DNA of 64,000 nt from Alphaproteobacteria bacterium (GCA_041396705.1 JAWKYB010000003.1:310001-374000), one strand, 5' to 3'. Positions 8,657 to 17,293 are shown, counted from the first letter of the stretch. Translations and numbers: made by a program. Notes: a model not told the origin generated them from the letters alone.

Positions 8657-8667
8657 GCGACATCACA
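8652..8667. promoter_or_regulatory. CRP/FNR-like palindrome TGTGA-N6-TCACA
   Basis: A perfect TGTGA-GCGACA-TCACA sits on the stop codon of the small lipoprotein gene; the outer GC pair extends the inverted repeat to 7+7 bases. The pattern equals the enterobacterial CRP consensus. It lies about 240 bases upstream of the ferritin-like gene. It could be a regulator site or simply an RNA hairpin after the lipoprotein gene; there is no T-tract. Confidence 0.4.
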
Positions 8668-8906
8668 GCACGCGCCGACAACGCCAGACCGCATATTCTT
8701 GTTGATTTGCAGAGCGATACGACAGGTTTCTGCGATCTGATCGGTGGCGGGGCGGCGCGTGGCGGTTGCCGGCGCGGTGTCGCGCGATCTGCCGGCGCGC
8801 GGCCTGCGTATCCCAGTGATCGGGTGCATTTCGGGCTTGCCGGGTCCCGGTTGCTGCAAGCGCCTGCGCCAGGCAGGCACCGGCAGGCCGAGCGAGGAAA
8901 CACACC

Positions 8907-9509
8907 ATGAACCGCGATGACGAAACCATCTCGACCGGCCGCCGCACGTTATTGGGCGGCATCGGTACGCTGACCCTGACCGCCGGCGCCGTCAGCCTGC
9001 TCGCCGCCTGCCAGAGCGGGCGGTCGGCGACGCCGGCCGCCGGCGCGGCGGTGGATGCCGAGACCGACAGTGCGACGCTGAATTTCGCGCTCGGCCTGGA
9101 GCACGAGGCGGTGGCGGCATATCAGTTCGCCCTCGACTCCGGTGTCCTGCGGCCGGAAGCGCAGGCGGTGGCGAGCCTGTTCCAGGGTCACCACCAGGGT
9201 CATCGCGATGCGCTGGCGGCGACCGTCGCCGGCCTCGGCGCGGTCCCGGTCGAGGCCAAGGCGATGGCCGACTACGCCGCCTCGCTGAACGTTGCATCGC
9301 TGGCGAGCCAGAACGACGTGCTCGCCTTCGCACGCACGCTGGAGCTGCAGGCGGCCAACGCCTATCTGGGCGCGATCCCCAGCCTGGGCGACCGCGAGCT
9401 GGCCAAGGTCGCCGCACGCCTCGCCGCCGACGAGACCATGCACTGGACCGTACTGGCGCAGGCGACCGGCGAGCCGCTGCCGACCGGGCCGCTGACATTC
9501 GGCGCCTGA
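8907..9509 (+). CDS. Exported ferritin-like domain protein
   Basis: A 200-residue protein of the ferritin-like four-helix family (Ferritin_2/DUF4439 type). The N-terminus has twin Arg (TGRRTLLGG) followed by a hydrophobic stretch and a lipobox-like SLLAAC, so it is probably Tat-exported and perhaps lipidated. The helices hold the carboxylate/His pattern expected for a metal site: FALGLEHEAVAAYQFAL, LFQGHHQGHRDALAA, TLELQAANAYLGA and LAADETMHWTVLAQA. A clear paralogue lies at 34801-35391 on the other strand. The ATG follows GAGGAAAC. The role (metal or oxidative stress) is inferred from the fold only. Confidence 0.75.
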   Translation: MNRDDETISTGRRTLLGGIGTLTLTAGAVSLLAACQSGRSATPAAGAAVDAETDSATLNFALGLEHEAVAAYQFALDSGVLRPEAQAVASLFQGHHQGHRDALAATVAGLGAVPVEAKAMADYAASLNVASLASQNDVLAFARTLELQAANAYLGAIPSLGDRELAKVAARLAADETMHWTVLAQATGEPLPTGPLTFGA

Positions 9510-9693
9510 CGCCGCCCGCGTCCGGCATGGGCCGCCGAGCCGGCGCGCCGCCACCGCGAGGCGCTGGCGCCGCGCGGCCGCACTCACTGTCGCGTGACCC
9601 GGTGACGCCCCATTCGCGCTGTTCGCTGGCAGGCGATTCCACTAATGTTTCTGCCGCGAATCATCTCATGGAGCGGTCCCCATCTCACTCGCT

Positions 9694-11397
9694 TTGGACA
9701 TCGTACGCCGTGGCGCCGGCGCGCTGGCCATGGCCGTCGGCATGTGGCTCGGCAGCGCCGATGCCCAGGTGTTCGACGGCCCGCGCGTGGCGCTGGTCAT
9801 CGGCAACGGGGCGTATGAGAATGCCGGGGCGCTGAACAACCCGCGCAACGACGCGGTGTCGATTTCCGGCGCCCTGCGTTCGCTGGACTTCGCGGTGATC
9901 GAGCGGCTGGACGTCGACCGCGAGGGCATCTTCGATGCGCTGCGCGAGTTCAGCGCGGCGCTGACCCCGGGCAGCCTGGCGCTGTTCTACTATGCCGGCC
10001 ACGGCGTGCAGGTCGACGGCAGCAACTACGTCATTCCGACCGACGCCCGGCTGACCGGCGACAGCGACCCGGACCTGGAGGCGGTGAATGCCAGCGACAT
10101 CCTCGGCATCATGGAGGCGTCAGGCGCGCGGCTGAGCGTCATGGTGCTGGACGCCTGCCGCGACAATCCGTTCCCGGAGCTGGAGAACCGCGCCGACCGC
10201 GGCCTCGCCGTCATGGACGCCGGCTCGGCGCAGACGCTGATCGCCTATGCCACCGCGCCCGGCGCGGTCGCCGACGACGGCAACGGCGTGCACAGCCCCT
10301 ATTCGCAGGCGCTGCTGCAGGTGATCCGCGAGCCAGGGCTGGAGATCGGCCTGGTGTTCCGCAAGGTGCGCCGGCTGGTACGGGAATCGACCGGCGGCGT
10401 GCAGATCCCGTGGGTGTCAGGCACGCTGGAGGACGAGTTCTTCCTGACCCCGCCGAATGCGCCGCCGGACGCCTCGACCTCCGACGTGCTGGCCTGGCAG
10501 TCGATCCAGCAGATCGGCGATCCGGCCCCGCGCGCCGACGCCCTGCGGCACTATCTCGAGCGCTTCCCCGACGGCCGCTTCGCTATGCTGGCGCTGCTGC
10601 AGTTGCGCGACCTGGGCGTCGCCGGCGCGCCGACAGCGACGGGCACCGGCCAGAGCCAGAGCCGGGCGCTGACCTCGGACCAGCTGATCGAGCGCGAGCA
10701 GACGCTGCCGGTCCTCGACCGGCAGCGCGTGCAGCAGGCGCTGAAGCTGGTCGACCTCTACTACGGCGACATCGACGGCATGTTCGGGCCGGGCACGCGC
10801 GAGGCGATTCGCCGGTTCCAGCTGCGCGTCGCGGCGTCGGCCACCGGCTACCTCACCGACGAGCAGTGGCTCGGGCTTTCGGTCGCCGCCGCCGACCAGG
10901 CGGCACAGCGGGCCTTCGAGGTCGCGACCGAGGCACGCGCGGCCCGGCAGCGGGCAATGGAGTTCGCCGCCGGCGGCGGCGCCATCACCGGCAACTTCTC
11001 CGATGGCGCCTATACCGGCGAGCCGCTGGCCGGGCAGGGCGTCTCCTACGGCGTGCTGGGCCTGTCGGCCGGCGACGTCTTTGCCGGCGAGTTCCAGAAC
11101 GGGCGCGCGGTGATGGGGGTGTGGACCTTCGCCAGCGGTGACAGCTATTTCGGCACCCTGCTGGACGGCCTGCCGCACGGCTTCGGCGTCTACCAGTTCG
11201 CCTCCGGCGGCGAGATCGCCGGCCAATGGGCCGGCGGCGCCGTCGAGGGCTATGCCATCAGCAGCGACTACGAGGGCCGCAAGATTGCCGGCACCTGGCA
11301 CGGCAACGTGCCCGACGGCTATGGCGTGGCGCAGATGCCGGACGGGGCGCTGGCCCGCGGGCTGTGGACCGGCGGCGAGCTGGCCCAGGCGTTCTAG
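9694..11397 (+). CDS. Caspase-like (C14) protein with peptidoglycan-binding and MORN-like regions
   Basis: A 567-residue exported protein. After a signal peptide ending SADAQ, a caspase-fold domain (about 25-250) begins with PRVALVIGNGAYENAGAL and holds the catalytic dyad His103 (FYYAGHGVQ) and Cys155 (VLDACRDNPF). Residues about 345-395 form a peptidoglycan-binding repeat (YYGDIDGMFGPGTREAIRRF). The C-terminal 130 residues contain MORN-like repeats (FAGEFQNGRAVMGVWTFASG, YFGTLLDGLPHGFGVYQFAS, IAGTWHGNVPDGYGVAQMPD). The start is probably the TTG at 9694; an ATG at 9730 would truncate the signal peptide. Related bacterial metacaspase-like proteins cleave after basic residues, but the target is unknown. 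Confidence 0.8.
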   Translation: MDIVRRGAGALAMAVGMWLGSADAQVFDGPRVALVIGNGAYENAGALNNPRNDAVSISGALRSLDFAVIERLDVDREGIFDALREFSAALTPGSLALFYYAGHGVQVDGSNYVIPTDARLTGDSDPDLEAVNASDILGIMEASGARLSVMVLDACRDNPFPELENRADRGLAVMDAGSAQTLIAYATAPGAVADDGNGVHSPYSQALLQVIREPGLEIGLVFRKVRRLVRESTGGVQIPWVSGTLEDEFFLTPPNAPPDASTSDVLAWQSIQQIGDPAPRADALRHYLERFPDGRFAMLALLQLRDLGVAGAPTATGTGQSQSRALTSDQLIEREQTLPVLDRQRVQQALKLVDLYYGDIDGMFGPGTREAIRRFQLRVAASATGYLTDEQWLGLSVAAADQAAQRAFEVATEARAARQRAMEFAAGGGAITGNFSDGAYTGEPLAGQGVSYGVLGLSAGDVFAGEFQNGRAVMGVWTFASGDSYFGTLLDGLPHGFGVYQFASGGEIAGQWAGGAVEGYAISSDYEGRKIAGTWHGNVPDGYGVAQMPDGALARGLWTGGELAQAF

Positions 11398-11401
11398 CCG
11401 C

Positions 11402-11417
11402 GGCCGGCGCGCCGGCC
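11402..11417. terminator. 16-base palindrome between convergent genes
   Basis: GGCCGGCGCGCCGGCC is a perfect palindrome in the 24-base gap between the convergent caspase-like and HhH genes. It could act as a two-way terminator or RNA end-stabiliser, but there is no T-tract. Confidence 0.35.
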
Positions 11418-11421
11418 CCGC

Positions 11422-12147
11422 TCAGCCGTCGGCGTCGCGGGCTGCCGCCAGCGCCTTGGCCTGCTCGACCCATTCCTCGCGCTCGATCCGCCCCTTGAAG
11501 GCGAGCTGGTCGTTGACACGGTCGATGTCGGCCGGGCTGAAGGCCGCGATCTGCGCGAAGCGGGTGATGCCGAGGGCATGCAGCTTCGCTTCCAGCACCT
11601 TGCCGATGCCCTTGATCCGGGTCAGCGGGTCGGGCTCGGCTGACGCAGCGTCCGACGCCGCCGCGCCAGCCGGGGGGCCTGCCGCCGGCGCCCGTTGCAG
11701 CCCTTCCAAGTGCCGGTATGCTTCGCGGCAGTTGGCCAGCTCGGCGCTCAGTTCCGAGACGCGCAGCTCGCGCTCGGCCATCCGTTCCCGAGTCGCCGCC
11801 AATTCGATCCGCAGCTGCTGCACCACCACGTCGGACGGGGCCGGCTGCCCTTCGGCCCGGGCCCGTTCCAGCTCCGACGCCAGCGCCGCGGCCTTCGCCT
11901 GCGCCGACTCCAGGTCCTCGCGCAGCACCATCAGCTGGGTCTCGCGCTCGGTGGCGCGGTCGCGCACCTCGCCCAGCTCGCCGCAACTGGTCGCGCTCGC
12001 GCTCCAGCACGGTGACCCGCGCCAGGGGGCGAGCTGGGCCTCGCTGCGCGAGCCCGCCGTCATCCGCAACCAAAGCCAGGCGATGGCGGCGCCGAGCACC
12101 AGCGCCGCGATCAGCCAGACCAGGATCTCACCGAACAGATAAACCAA
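11422..12147 (-). CDS. Membrane-anchored coiled-coil protein with C-terminal helix-hairpin-helix domain
   Basis: A 241-residue protein. Its N-terminal membrane helix is EILVWLIAALVLGAAIAWLW, followed by a long coiled coil (about 60-150, RERMAERELRVSELSAELAN) and a C-terminal domain DPLTRIKGIGKVLEAKLHAL plus AFSPADIDRVNDQLAFKGRI. The latter matches the 'flap-endonuclease-like' HhH domain often found on such anchored proteins. Residues about 40-57 look scrambled: the expected ARVTVLERERDQLR lies in another frame, so two compensating indels near 12030 and 11985 are likely. It ends a two-gene unit with the OmpA gene, 13 bases upstream. Function is unknown. Confidence 0.7.
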   Translation of the reverse strand: MVYLFGEILVWLIAALVLGAAIAWLWLRMTAGSRSEAQLAPWRGSPCWSASATSCGELGEVRDRATERETQLMVLREDLESAQAKAAALASELERARAEGQPAPSDVVVQQLRIELAATRERMAERELRVSELSAELANCREAYRHLEGLQRAPAAGPPAGAAASDAASAEPDPLTRIKGIGKVLEAKLHALGITRFAQIAAFSPADIDRVNDQLAFKGRIEREEWVEQAKALAAARDADG

Positions 12148-12160
12148 CGCCGTTCCCCCG

Positions 12161-13576
12161 CTACCGCTCCCCGGGCTCCACGATGAACTCGATCCGCCGG
12201 TTGCGCGCGCGCCCGGCCTCGGTCGCGTTGTCGGCGATCGGCACCAGGTCGCCGTAGCCGGCTGCGATCAGGCGGTCGGCGGCCACGCCGCGCGCGACCA
12301 GCGCATCGACCACCGCCCGGGCGCGCGCCTCGCTCAGGGCCAGGTTCTCCGCCGCGTCTCCGCTCGAGTCCGTATGGCCGCTGACCTCGATGTCGTTGTC
12401 CGGGCAGCGCAGCATGGTCGACGCCACCGTTTCCAGCAGCGCCGTGCTCGCCGGATCCAGGGTCGCACCGCCGTTGACGAAGCGCACGCTGCCGTCGCGG
12501 ACCAGCCCGTTGAGCGCGGCCTGGCAGGCATCCGCGTCGATCGCATCGTCCGGCGTCGCCGCCACGGGCGCTCCGCCGAGCACGGCGATGTCGATCTCCA
12601 CCGGAACGCCGGCGTCAGGGCCGAGCACGGACGCAAGAGCCGACCGCACCACGTCGGCAAGCGCCGGATCCGCCACCGTGCCGGACACGGTGAGGCCGGC
12701 GGCGGAATAGCGGATCTCGGCCTCCTGCATGCCCGCGGCCTGGCGGATCAGCGCGGCGGCCACGACCGCCCATTCCGGGTCCGCCAGCCCGGGCGCGATC
12801 GTCAGGCCGGCGGTATCGACCACGGCCGTGCCTTGGCGCTGGGCCAGGTCCGCCAGTTCGGCGCGGGTCGTCCTGTCCGGCACCACGCCGGTCAGCGTCA
12901 GCCGGTCCGGCGCGCGCGAGATCGCCAGGGCATAGTCCTGCGGCTGCAGCAGTTCCAGCGTCACGCTGGCGGGCCGGCCTTCGCGGTCGGCGAAGGCCGC
13001 GCCGATCGAATCGCGGGTCGCGGCGTCCGCGACCAGGCCTTCCAGGACGATGCCGTCGGCGGTCAACGCGGCGGTGCCGTCGACCAGCTGGGCGCCCTGT
13101 TCCACAAGCTGCAGGGCGATGTCGCGCCAGTCGGGCAGGGCGGTACCGCCGGCGATCGTCAGTTCCAGCGCGACGTCCTCGACCCGCGGCAGCGAATGGG
13201 CGAGGGCGGACAGCGCGTCAAGCGCGTCCTGGTCCGGCACCTCGCCGCGCAGCGTCAACGCGCCGTCGTGCATCGCCGCCATCAGGGGATAGTCGCGGGC
13301 GGGGGCGACCTCGACGGCGGAGACGACGCCGGCGACGCCGCGCAACCCCGCAACCAGCGTTGCCGCCCGCGCGCTCTCCGCCTCGTCCGGCGCCTCGCCG
13401 GACAGCACCACGGTCCGCCCGTCCATCGCCACCGCCGCCCAGTCGATGCCTTGGCCGCGCAACGCGCCCTGGCTGCGGCCGGACAGGTCGGCCTCGACGT
13501 CGCGGATCGCGGCGATCGGCGCGAATACCAGCAGCGCAATGGCCAGGGCGACCGCTATCATCAGGCCCGCGCGCAT
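12161..13576 (-). CDS. OmpA-family protein with repeated BON-like modules
   Basis: A 471-residue envelope protein. An N-terminal membrane segment or signal (MIAVALAIALLVFAPIAAI) is followed by about five BON-like units with the recurring pattern 'L-x-G-x-x-x-D': VVLSGEAPDEAESA, ALTLRGEVPDQDAL, GIVLEGLVADAATR, RLTLTGVVPDRTTR and GLTVSGTVADPALA. The C-terminal OmpA domain has DIEVSGHTDSSGDAAENLAL, then SEARARAVVDALV and a final RNRRIEFIVEPGER, the usual peptidoglycan-binding motif set. The ATG at 13576 follows GGAGG; codons further upstream in frame are not supported. It probably links the membrane to the cell wall and is transcribed with the HhH coiled-coil gene. Confidence 0.85.
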   Translation of the reverse strand: MRAGLMIAVALAIALLVFAPIAAIRDVEADLSGRSQGALRGQGIDWAAVAMDGRTVVLSGEAPDEAESARAATLVAGLRGVAGVVSAVEVAPARDYPLMAAMHDGALTLRGEVPDQDALDALSALAHSLPRVEDVALELTIAGGTALPDWRDIALQLVEQGAQLVDGTAALTADGIVLEGLVADAATRDSIGAAFADREGRPASVTLELLQPQDYALAISRAPDRLTLTGVVPDRTTRAELADLAQRQGTAVVDTAGLTIAPGLADPEWAVVAAALIRQAAGMQEAEIRYSAAGLTVSGTVADPALADVVRSALASVLGPDAGVPVEIDIAVLGGAPVAATPDDAIDADACQAALNGLVRDGSVRFVNGGATLDPASTALLETVASTMLRCPDNDIEVSGHTDSSGDAAENLALSEARARAVVDALVARGVAADRLIAAGYGDLVPIADNATEAGRARNRRIEFIVEPGER

Positions 13577-13734
13577 TCCCTCCGCCTTGCTCGGGCGGCC
13601 GTTGCCGCCGGGCCTGCAGGATAGCGGCTGCGGCGCGGGCACAGCAAGCATGCGCCGTCGCTCGGCCTCTCCGCCGGGACGCGTTCGCGGATGCATTATC
13701 GCGGAATGTTGCGCCCGCGGTCAGCGGCGCAAGA

Positions 13735-13810
13735 TGGCTCCCCGGGACGGACTCGAACCGCCGACAAGGTGGTTAACAGCCACCTGCTCTACCAACTGAG
13801 CTACCGGGGA
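13735..13810 (-). tRNA. tRNA-Asn (GUU)
   Basis: A 76-base gene with encoded CCA. The acceptor stem TCCCCGG pairs with CCGGGGA, the D arm reads AGCTCAGTTGGTAGAGC, the anticodon loop is CTGTTAA with anticodon GTT, and the T loop is GGTTCGAGTCC. Confidence 0.97.
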
Positions 13811-13922
13811 CCGGAGTTTTCGACAGGCGGGCTTTTTCCGCGCTCGACCTGTCCGTGTCAAGAGCAAACTGGGCGGGCATGCCCAGCCGGGCGGACCGGA
13901 CGGCAGGCCCGCCGGGCCGGAT

Positions 13923-14117
13923 TCAGTACTGGACCGCCGCACCCTTGCGCCGCGCCATCGCCGCGCGGTCGGCCTCCGCCGCCACCGCGGACAGCGTCTC
14001 CGCCAGCGCGCGGTTGCCGTCGCGCTCGGCGCGCTGCGCCAGCGCCCAGTTCATGCTCGCCTCATGCTCCAACTGGCGGAGCAGTGCGACGTCGTCGATG
14101 TGTCGTGCGGCCTTCAT
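13923..14117 (-). CDS. Small hypothetical protein
   Basis: A 64-residue, mostly helical and charged protein beginning MKAARHIDDVALLRQLEHEA and ending MARRKGAAVQY. The composition (many Ala, Glu, Arg with regular hydrophobic spacing) looks like a genuine small helical protein. It stands alone downstream of an AT-rich intergenic region. The family is unknown and the ribosome site (AGGGATC) is weak, so confidence is moderate. Confidence 0.5.
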   Translation of the reverse strand: MKAARHIDDVALLRQLEHEASMNWALAQRAERDGNRALAETLSAVAAEADRAAMARRKGAAVQY

Positions 14118-14575
14118 TGTCGTCTGATCCCTGTTCCGGCGCCGCCGTGGCGGACCGTGCCTGACTCGTCTCGCGCCCGCCGGGGCGCCGCCTGGCCGGA
14201 CAGTGGCATCGCGATGGTTAACGAACGGCTATCAAGTAAATTCAAACTACAGACATGCCATTGCGTGTCGACGACAGCAGACGTCGCGGATCCGCTCGTC
14301 CGTCGACACATACGCTAACCAGTTGTGATGATACATATTATTTCTGCCGGAGGTGCCCCGCCGCCGTGTGGGGGGACGTGCGGCGGGGCTGGCAGGTGTC
14401 AAGACGGCAACCGGAAAGTCGCACGATGTCTTAACGGTTTATTTATCACCATTTGTCGCGCGTTGCGCAATACTCATCTGACCGATATTAAACTTCTTTA
14501 ACCACAATTTCGTGATCAATTTCCCAACAAATCGATGGACTTGCCGCCCGCCGCGGATGCCGCTACACAGCGCCG
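14118..14575. other. AT-enriched intergenic region with one hairpin
   Basis: 458 bases separate the divergent small hypothetical gene and DUF983. This is the most AT-rich stretch of the window and presumably holds promoters for both sides. A 10-base inverted repeat, GCCCCGCCGC / GCGGCGGGGC (14355-14364 and 14380-14389, loop 15), stands out. No coding frame or RNA family was recognised. Confidence 0.4.
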
Positions 14576-14971
14576 ATGACGGCCCTCGATCCCGCCTCGT
14601 CCCCACACGCGCCGCGCCCGGTGCGGCGCAGCCTGATGCGCGGCCTGCGCCGCCGGTGCCCGGCCTGCGGCCGCGGCCGGCTGTTCGCCGGCTATCTGCG
14701 CGTGGCGGCGCAGTGCACCGAGTGCGGCGAGCCCTGCGGCCGGATCCGGGCCGACGACATCCCGGCCTACATGACCGTGCTGCTGGTCGGCCACATCGTC
14801 GTGCCCGCGCTGTTGCTGGTCTACCAGAACTTCAAGCCGGACATGTGGGCCAGCATGCTGTTCTGGCCGACGCTGACGCTCGGCCTGACGCTGGCGCTGC
14901 TGCCACGGATCAAGGGCGGGACCGTCGGCGTGATGTGGGCGCTGCGCCTGCGCGGCGACGAGCTCCAGTAA
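14576..14971 (+). CDS. DUF983 membrane protein with zinc-ribbon motif
   Basis: A 131-residue protein matching the alphaproteobacterial DUF983 family. It has two Cys pairs, RRRCPACGRGRLFAGYLRV and AQCTECGEPCG, then IRADDIPAYMTVLLVGHIVV and two membrane helices (VLLVGHIVVPALLLV and MLFWPTLTLGLTLALL). The family function is unknown; members often lie near cytochrome oxidase or cell-envelope genes. It stands between an AT-rich region and the AAA ATPase gene. Confidence 0.8.
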   Translation: MTALDPASSPHAPRPVRRSLMRGLRRRCPACGRGRLFAGYLRVAAQCTECGEPCGRIRADDIPAYMTVLLVGHIVVPALLLVYQNFKPDMWASMLFWPTLTLGLTLALLPRIKGGTVGVMWALRLRGDELQ

Positions 14972-15073
14972 CGCGCCGCCGCCGCCCGGCCCGGCGGCGG
15001 CTCAGGAAACATTAAGCCTTCGCCGGCAGACTGCGGGCCGTCCCCTCGAAACAGCCGCCCGCGGAGCGCTGTC

Positions 15074-16603
15074 ATGCTGCTTGGAGAATCGCTGGTCGCC
15101 TACGGCTTCGTCAGCCAGCAGGACGTGGACCGCGCGATCGAGCGCCAGCGCGTGCAGGGCGGCCGGCTCGGCGAGAACCTGATCGCGTTGAACCTGATCA
15201 GCCGCGAGGTCCTCGACGCCGCTCTCAACGTGATCCCGATCGCGCCGAAGTCGATCGCGGAGACCGGGCTGTCGGAGACCGCGCTGCTGCGCCTCATGCT
15301 GAAGGCGATGCTGGTGGTCGGCGACAACACCGCCGCGCGCATCCGCAACACGATGAAGCTGCCCTACACGGTGGTGCGCGACCTGTTGCAGATCGCGGTC
15401 GAGCAGAAGCTGATCGAGGCGATGGGCGAGGAGTCCAGCGACGGCATCCGCCGAGGCGAGATGCGTTTCGCCACCACTCGCCTCGGTCGCGACTGGGCCA
15501 CCGAGGCGCTGGCGCAAAGCCAGTATATCGGCGCGGCCCCGGTACCGCTCGAGGCCTATACCCGGCAGGTGATCGCGCAGCGGCTGTCCAACGAGCGTAT
15601 CGACGCCAATCTGGTGCGCGAGTTCTTCGCCAACATCGTCGTGCCGGAATGGCTGATCCGCAAGCTCGGCCCGGCGGTCAACTCGGTGCACTCGATGCTG
15701 CTCTACGGCAGTCCCGGCAACGGCAAGACCACCATTGCCGAGCGGGTGGCGAAGATGTTCCAGAACATCATCTTCATTCCCCATGCCGTTGAAGTGGAAG
15801 GGCAAATCGTCAAACTGTTCGATCCGTCGGTGCACCGCGAGTTCGAGCCGGCGCGGTCGCGGTCGTCCGACGGCCAGCGCGTGTCCGAGGTCGCGCGCGA
15901 CCGGGTCACCGACAGCTTGCGGCGCGAGGAACTGGACGCGCGCTACGCGCCCTGCTACCGCCCGATCGTGATGACCGGCGGCGAACTCACGCTGGAGATG
16001 CTCGACCTCAGCTACAGCGACGCCGGCTTCTACGAGGCGCCGCTGCACATGAAGGCGATCAACGGCACCTTCATCATCGACGATTTCGGCCGCCAGCTGG
16101 TCACGCCCGAGCAGCTGCTCAACCGCTGGATCGTGCCGCTGGAAAGCCGGGTCGACTATCTGAAGCTGCACACCGGCAAGAGCTTCCAGATCGCCTTCGA
16201 CGCCTTCGTCATCTTCTCGACCAACCTGCACCCCAGCGACCTGATGGATCCGGCCTTCCTGCGCCGCATTCCGTACAAGATGAATATCCCCAGCCCGTCG
16301 ATCGAGGTGCACAAGACGATCTTCCGCGCCGTCGCCAAGGCAAGCGGCCTCAGCCTCACCGACGAGATCTACAACATGATCTACGAGGAACTGCACATGA
16401 AGCGGGGCGTCCCGCTGGCGTCCTACCAGCCCAAGTTCATCGTCAACCAGGTCGTCGCCTCGTGCAAGTTCGAGGGCATCGCGCCGGAGTTCACCGTCGA
16501 GCGCATCACCGATGCGCTCAGCAACCTGTATGTCGACGAGAAGGACGAGGACGCCTACAAGACCAAGGCCAACGGCATCGCGCGCGCCATGGCGGCGGAA
16601 TAG
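15074..16603 (+). CDS. AAA ATPase with N-terminal MshEN/GspE-like domain
   Basis: A 509-residue soluble protein. The first 70 residues (LGESLVAYGFVSQQDVDRAI and later GGRLGENLIALNLIS) resemble the MshEN/GspE N-terminal domain that in other proteins binds c-di-GMP or joins secretion ATPases. A helical region follows, then an AAA-type ATPase with Walker A SMLLYGSPGNGKTTIAERVA (about 210-230), a Walker B-like stretch GTFIIDDFGRQLVTPEQLLN (the DD), and a sensor region FVIFSTNLHPSDLMDPAFLR. The start has GGAGCGCTGTC upstream. Orthologues occur as a conserved ATPase of unknown role in alphaproteobacteria. No pilus or secretion genes lie beside it here. Confidence 0.8.
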   Translation: MLLGESLVAYGFVSQQDVDRAIERQRVQGGRLGENLIALNLISREVLDAALNVIPIAPKSIAETGLSETALLRLMLKAMLVVGDNTAARIRNTMKLPYTVVRDLLQIAVEQKLIEAMGEESSDGIRRGEMRFATTRLGRDWATEALAQSQYIGAAPVPLEAYTRQVIAQRLSNERIDANLVREFFANIVVPEWLIRKLGPAVNSVHSMLLYGSPGNGKTTIAERVAKMFQNIIFIPHAVEVEGQIVKLFDPSVHREFEPARSRSSDGQRVSEVARDRVTDSLRREELDARYAPCYRPIVMTGGELTLEMLDLSYSDAGFYEAPLHMKAINGTFIIDDFGRQLVTPEQLLNRWIVPLESRVDYLKLHTGKSFQIAFDAFVIFSTNLHPSDLMDPAFLRRIPYKMNIPSPSIEVHKTIFRAVAKASGLSLTDEIYNMIYEELHMKRGVPLASYQPKFIVNQVVASCKFEGIAPEFTVERITDALSNLYVDEKDEDAYKTKANGIARAMAAE

Positions 16604-16686
16604 GGCGGCACGCGCGGCCCAATTGCCTCCCTCGGCGCCATTTGGCACACTTGCGCCGATTCAGCATCCCAGCAGGGGGACATGTC

Positions 16687-17172
16687 GTGCCGAAAGCCAC
16701 TGGACCGTTGACCGCGCTCGCGTTGGCTGCGGGCGCCGCCACCACCGCCGCGGCCCAGCAGGGCTCGCCGCTCTCGGCGCAGTCGGTTGCCGACGCCTTC
16801 GGCGCCCTCGGCATCCAGACGCAGATCGGCACCGACGACTACGGCGATCCGTATGTCGAGCTGACGCCGGGCGGCGCGCTGCCGACCGACTTCGGCTATG
16901 TGCAGTTCTGGGAATGCGACCAGGCCGGGCTGTGCGACAGCATCCTGATGGTCGCCGGCTACCGGCCGCAGCGGCGCCCGGTGCACCTGGACAAGATCAA
17001 CCAGTGGAACGTGGAGCACCGCTGGATCCGCGCCTATGTCGATAGCGAGAACTACGTGATCGTCGACATGGATCTCAGCGGCTACGGCGGCATCACCCCC
17101 GACGCGCTCAACACCCAGGTCACCCGCTTCGTCGGCAGCGTCGCGGACTTCGCCGCGTTCATCCAGCGCTAG
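16687..17172 (+). CDS. Exported YbjN-domain protein
   Basis: A 161-residue protein with a short signal sequence (LTALALAAGAATTAAAQQ) and a YbjN-like body: SAQSVADAFGALGIQTQIG, DDYGDPYVELTPGG, FWECDQAGLCDSILMVAGY and VHLDKINQWNVEHRWIRAYV. The start is the GTG at 16687 behind a G-rich Shine-Dalgarno (AGGGGGA); the overlapping ATG at 16682 is out of frame. YbjN-type domains are small alpha/beta folds in regulators and periplasmic proteins. The function here is unknown. Confidence 0.75.
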   Translation: MPKATGPLTALALAAGAATTAAAQQGSPLSAQSVADAFGALGIQTQIGTDDYGDPYVELTPGGALPTDFGYVQFWECDQAGLCDSILMVAGYRPQRRPVHLDKINQWNVEHRWIRAYVDSENYVIVDMDLSGYGGITPDALNTQVTRFVGSVADFAAFIQR

Positions 17173-17293
17173 CGCATACTGCGTCCCCTTGGACGCAAAC
17201 AAGAGCCCGAACCTGTTGGAATCGATCGGCTTCGCTCCGGTCGGACGATCCCGTCCCGCCGGAGGTTGACCCAGGGCGCGCGCCGCGTCGCCG

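Noticed and set aside
14355..14389. Intrinsic terminator in the AT-rich intergenic region
   Set aside because: The 10-base stem is real but has a 15-base loop, no T-tract, and does not follow a gene end.
15002..16648. A 548-codon minus-strand frame opposite the AAA ATPase
   Set aside because: The opposite strand has intact Walker motifs; the shadow has no recognisable domain.
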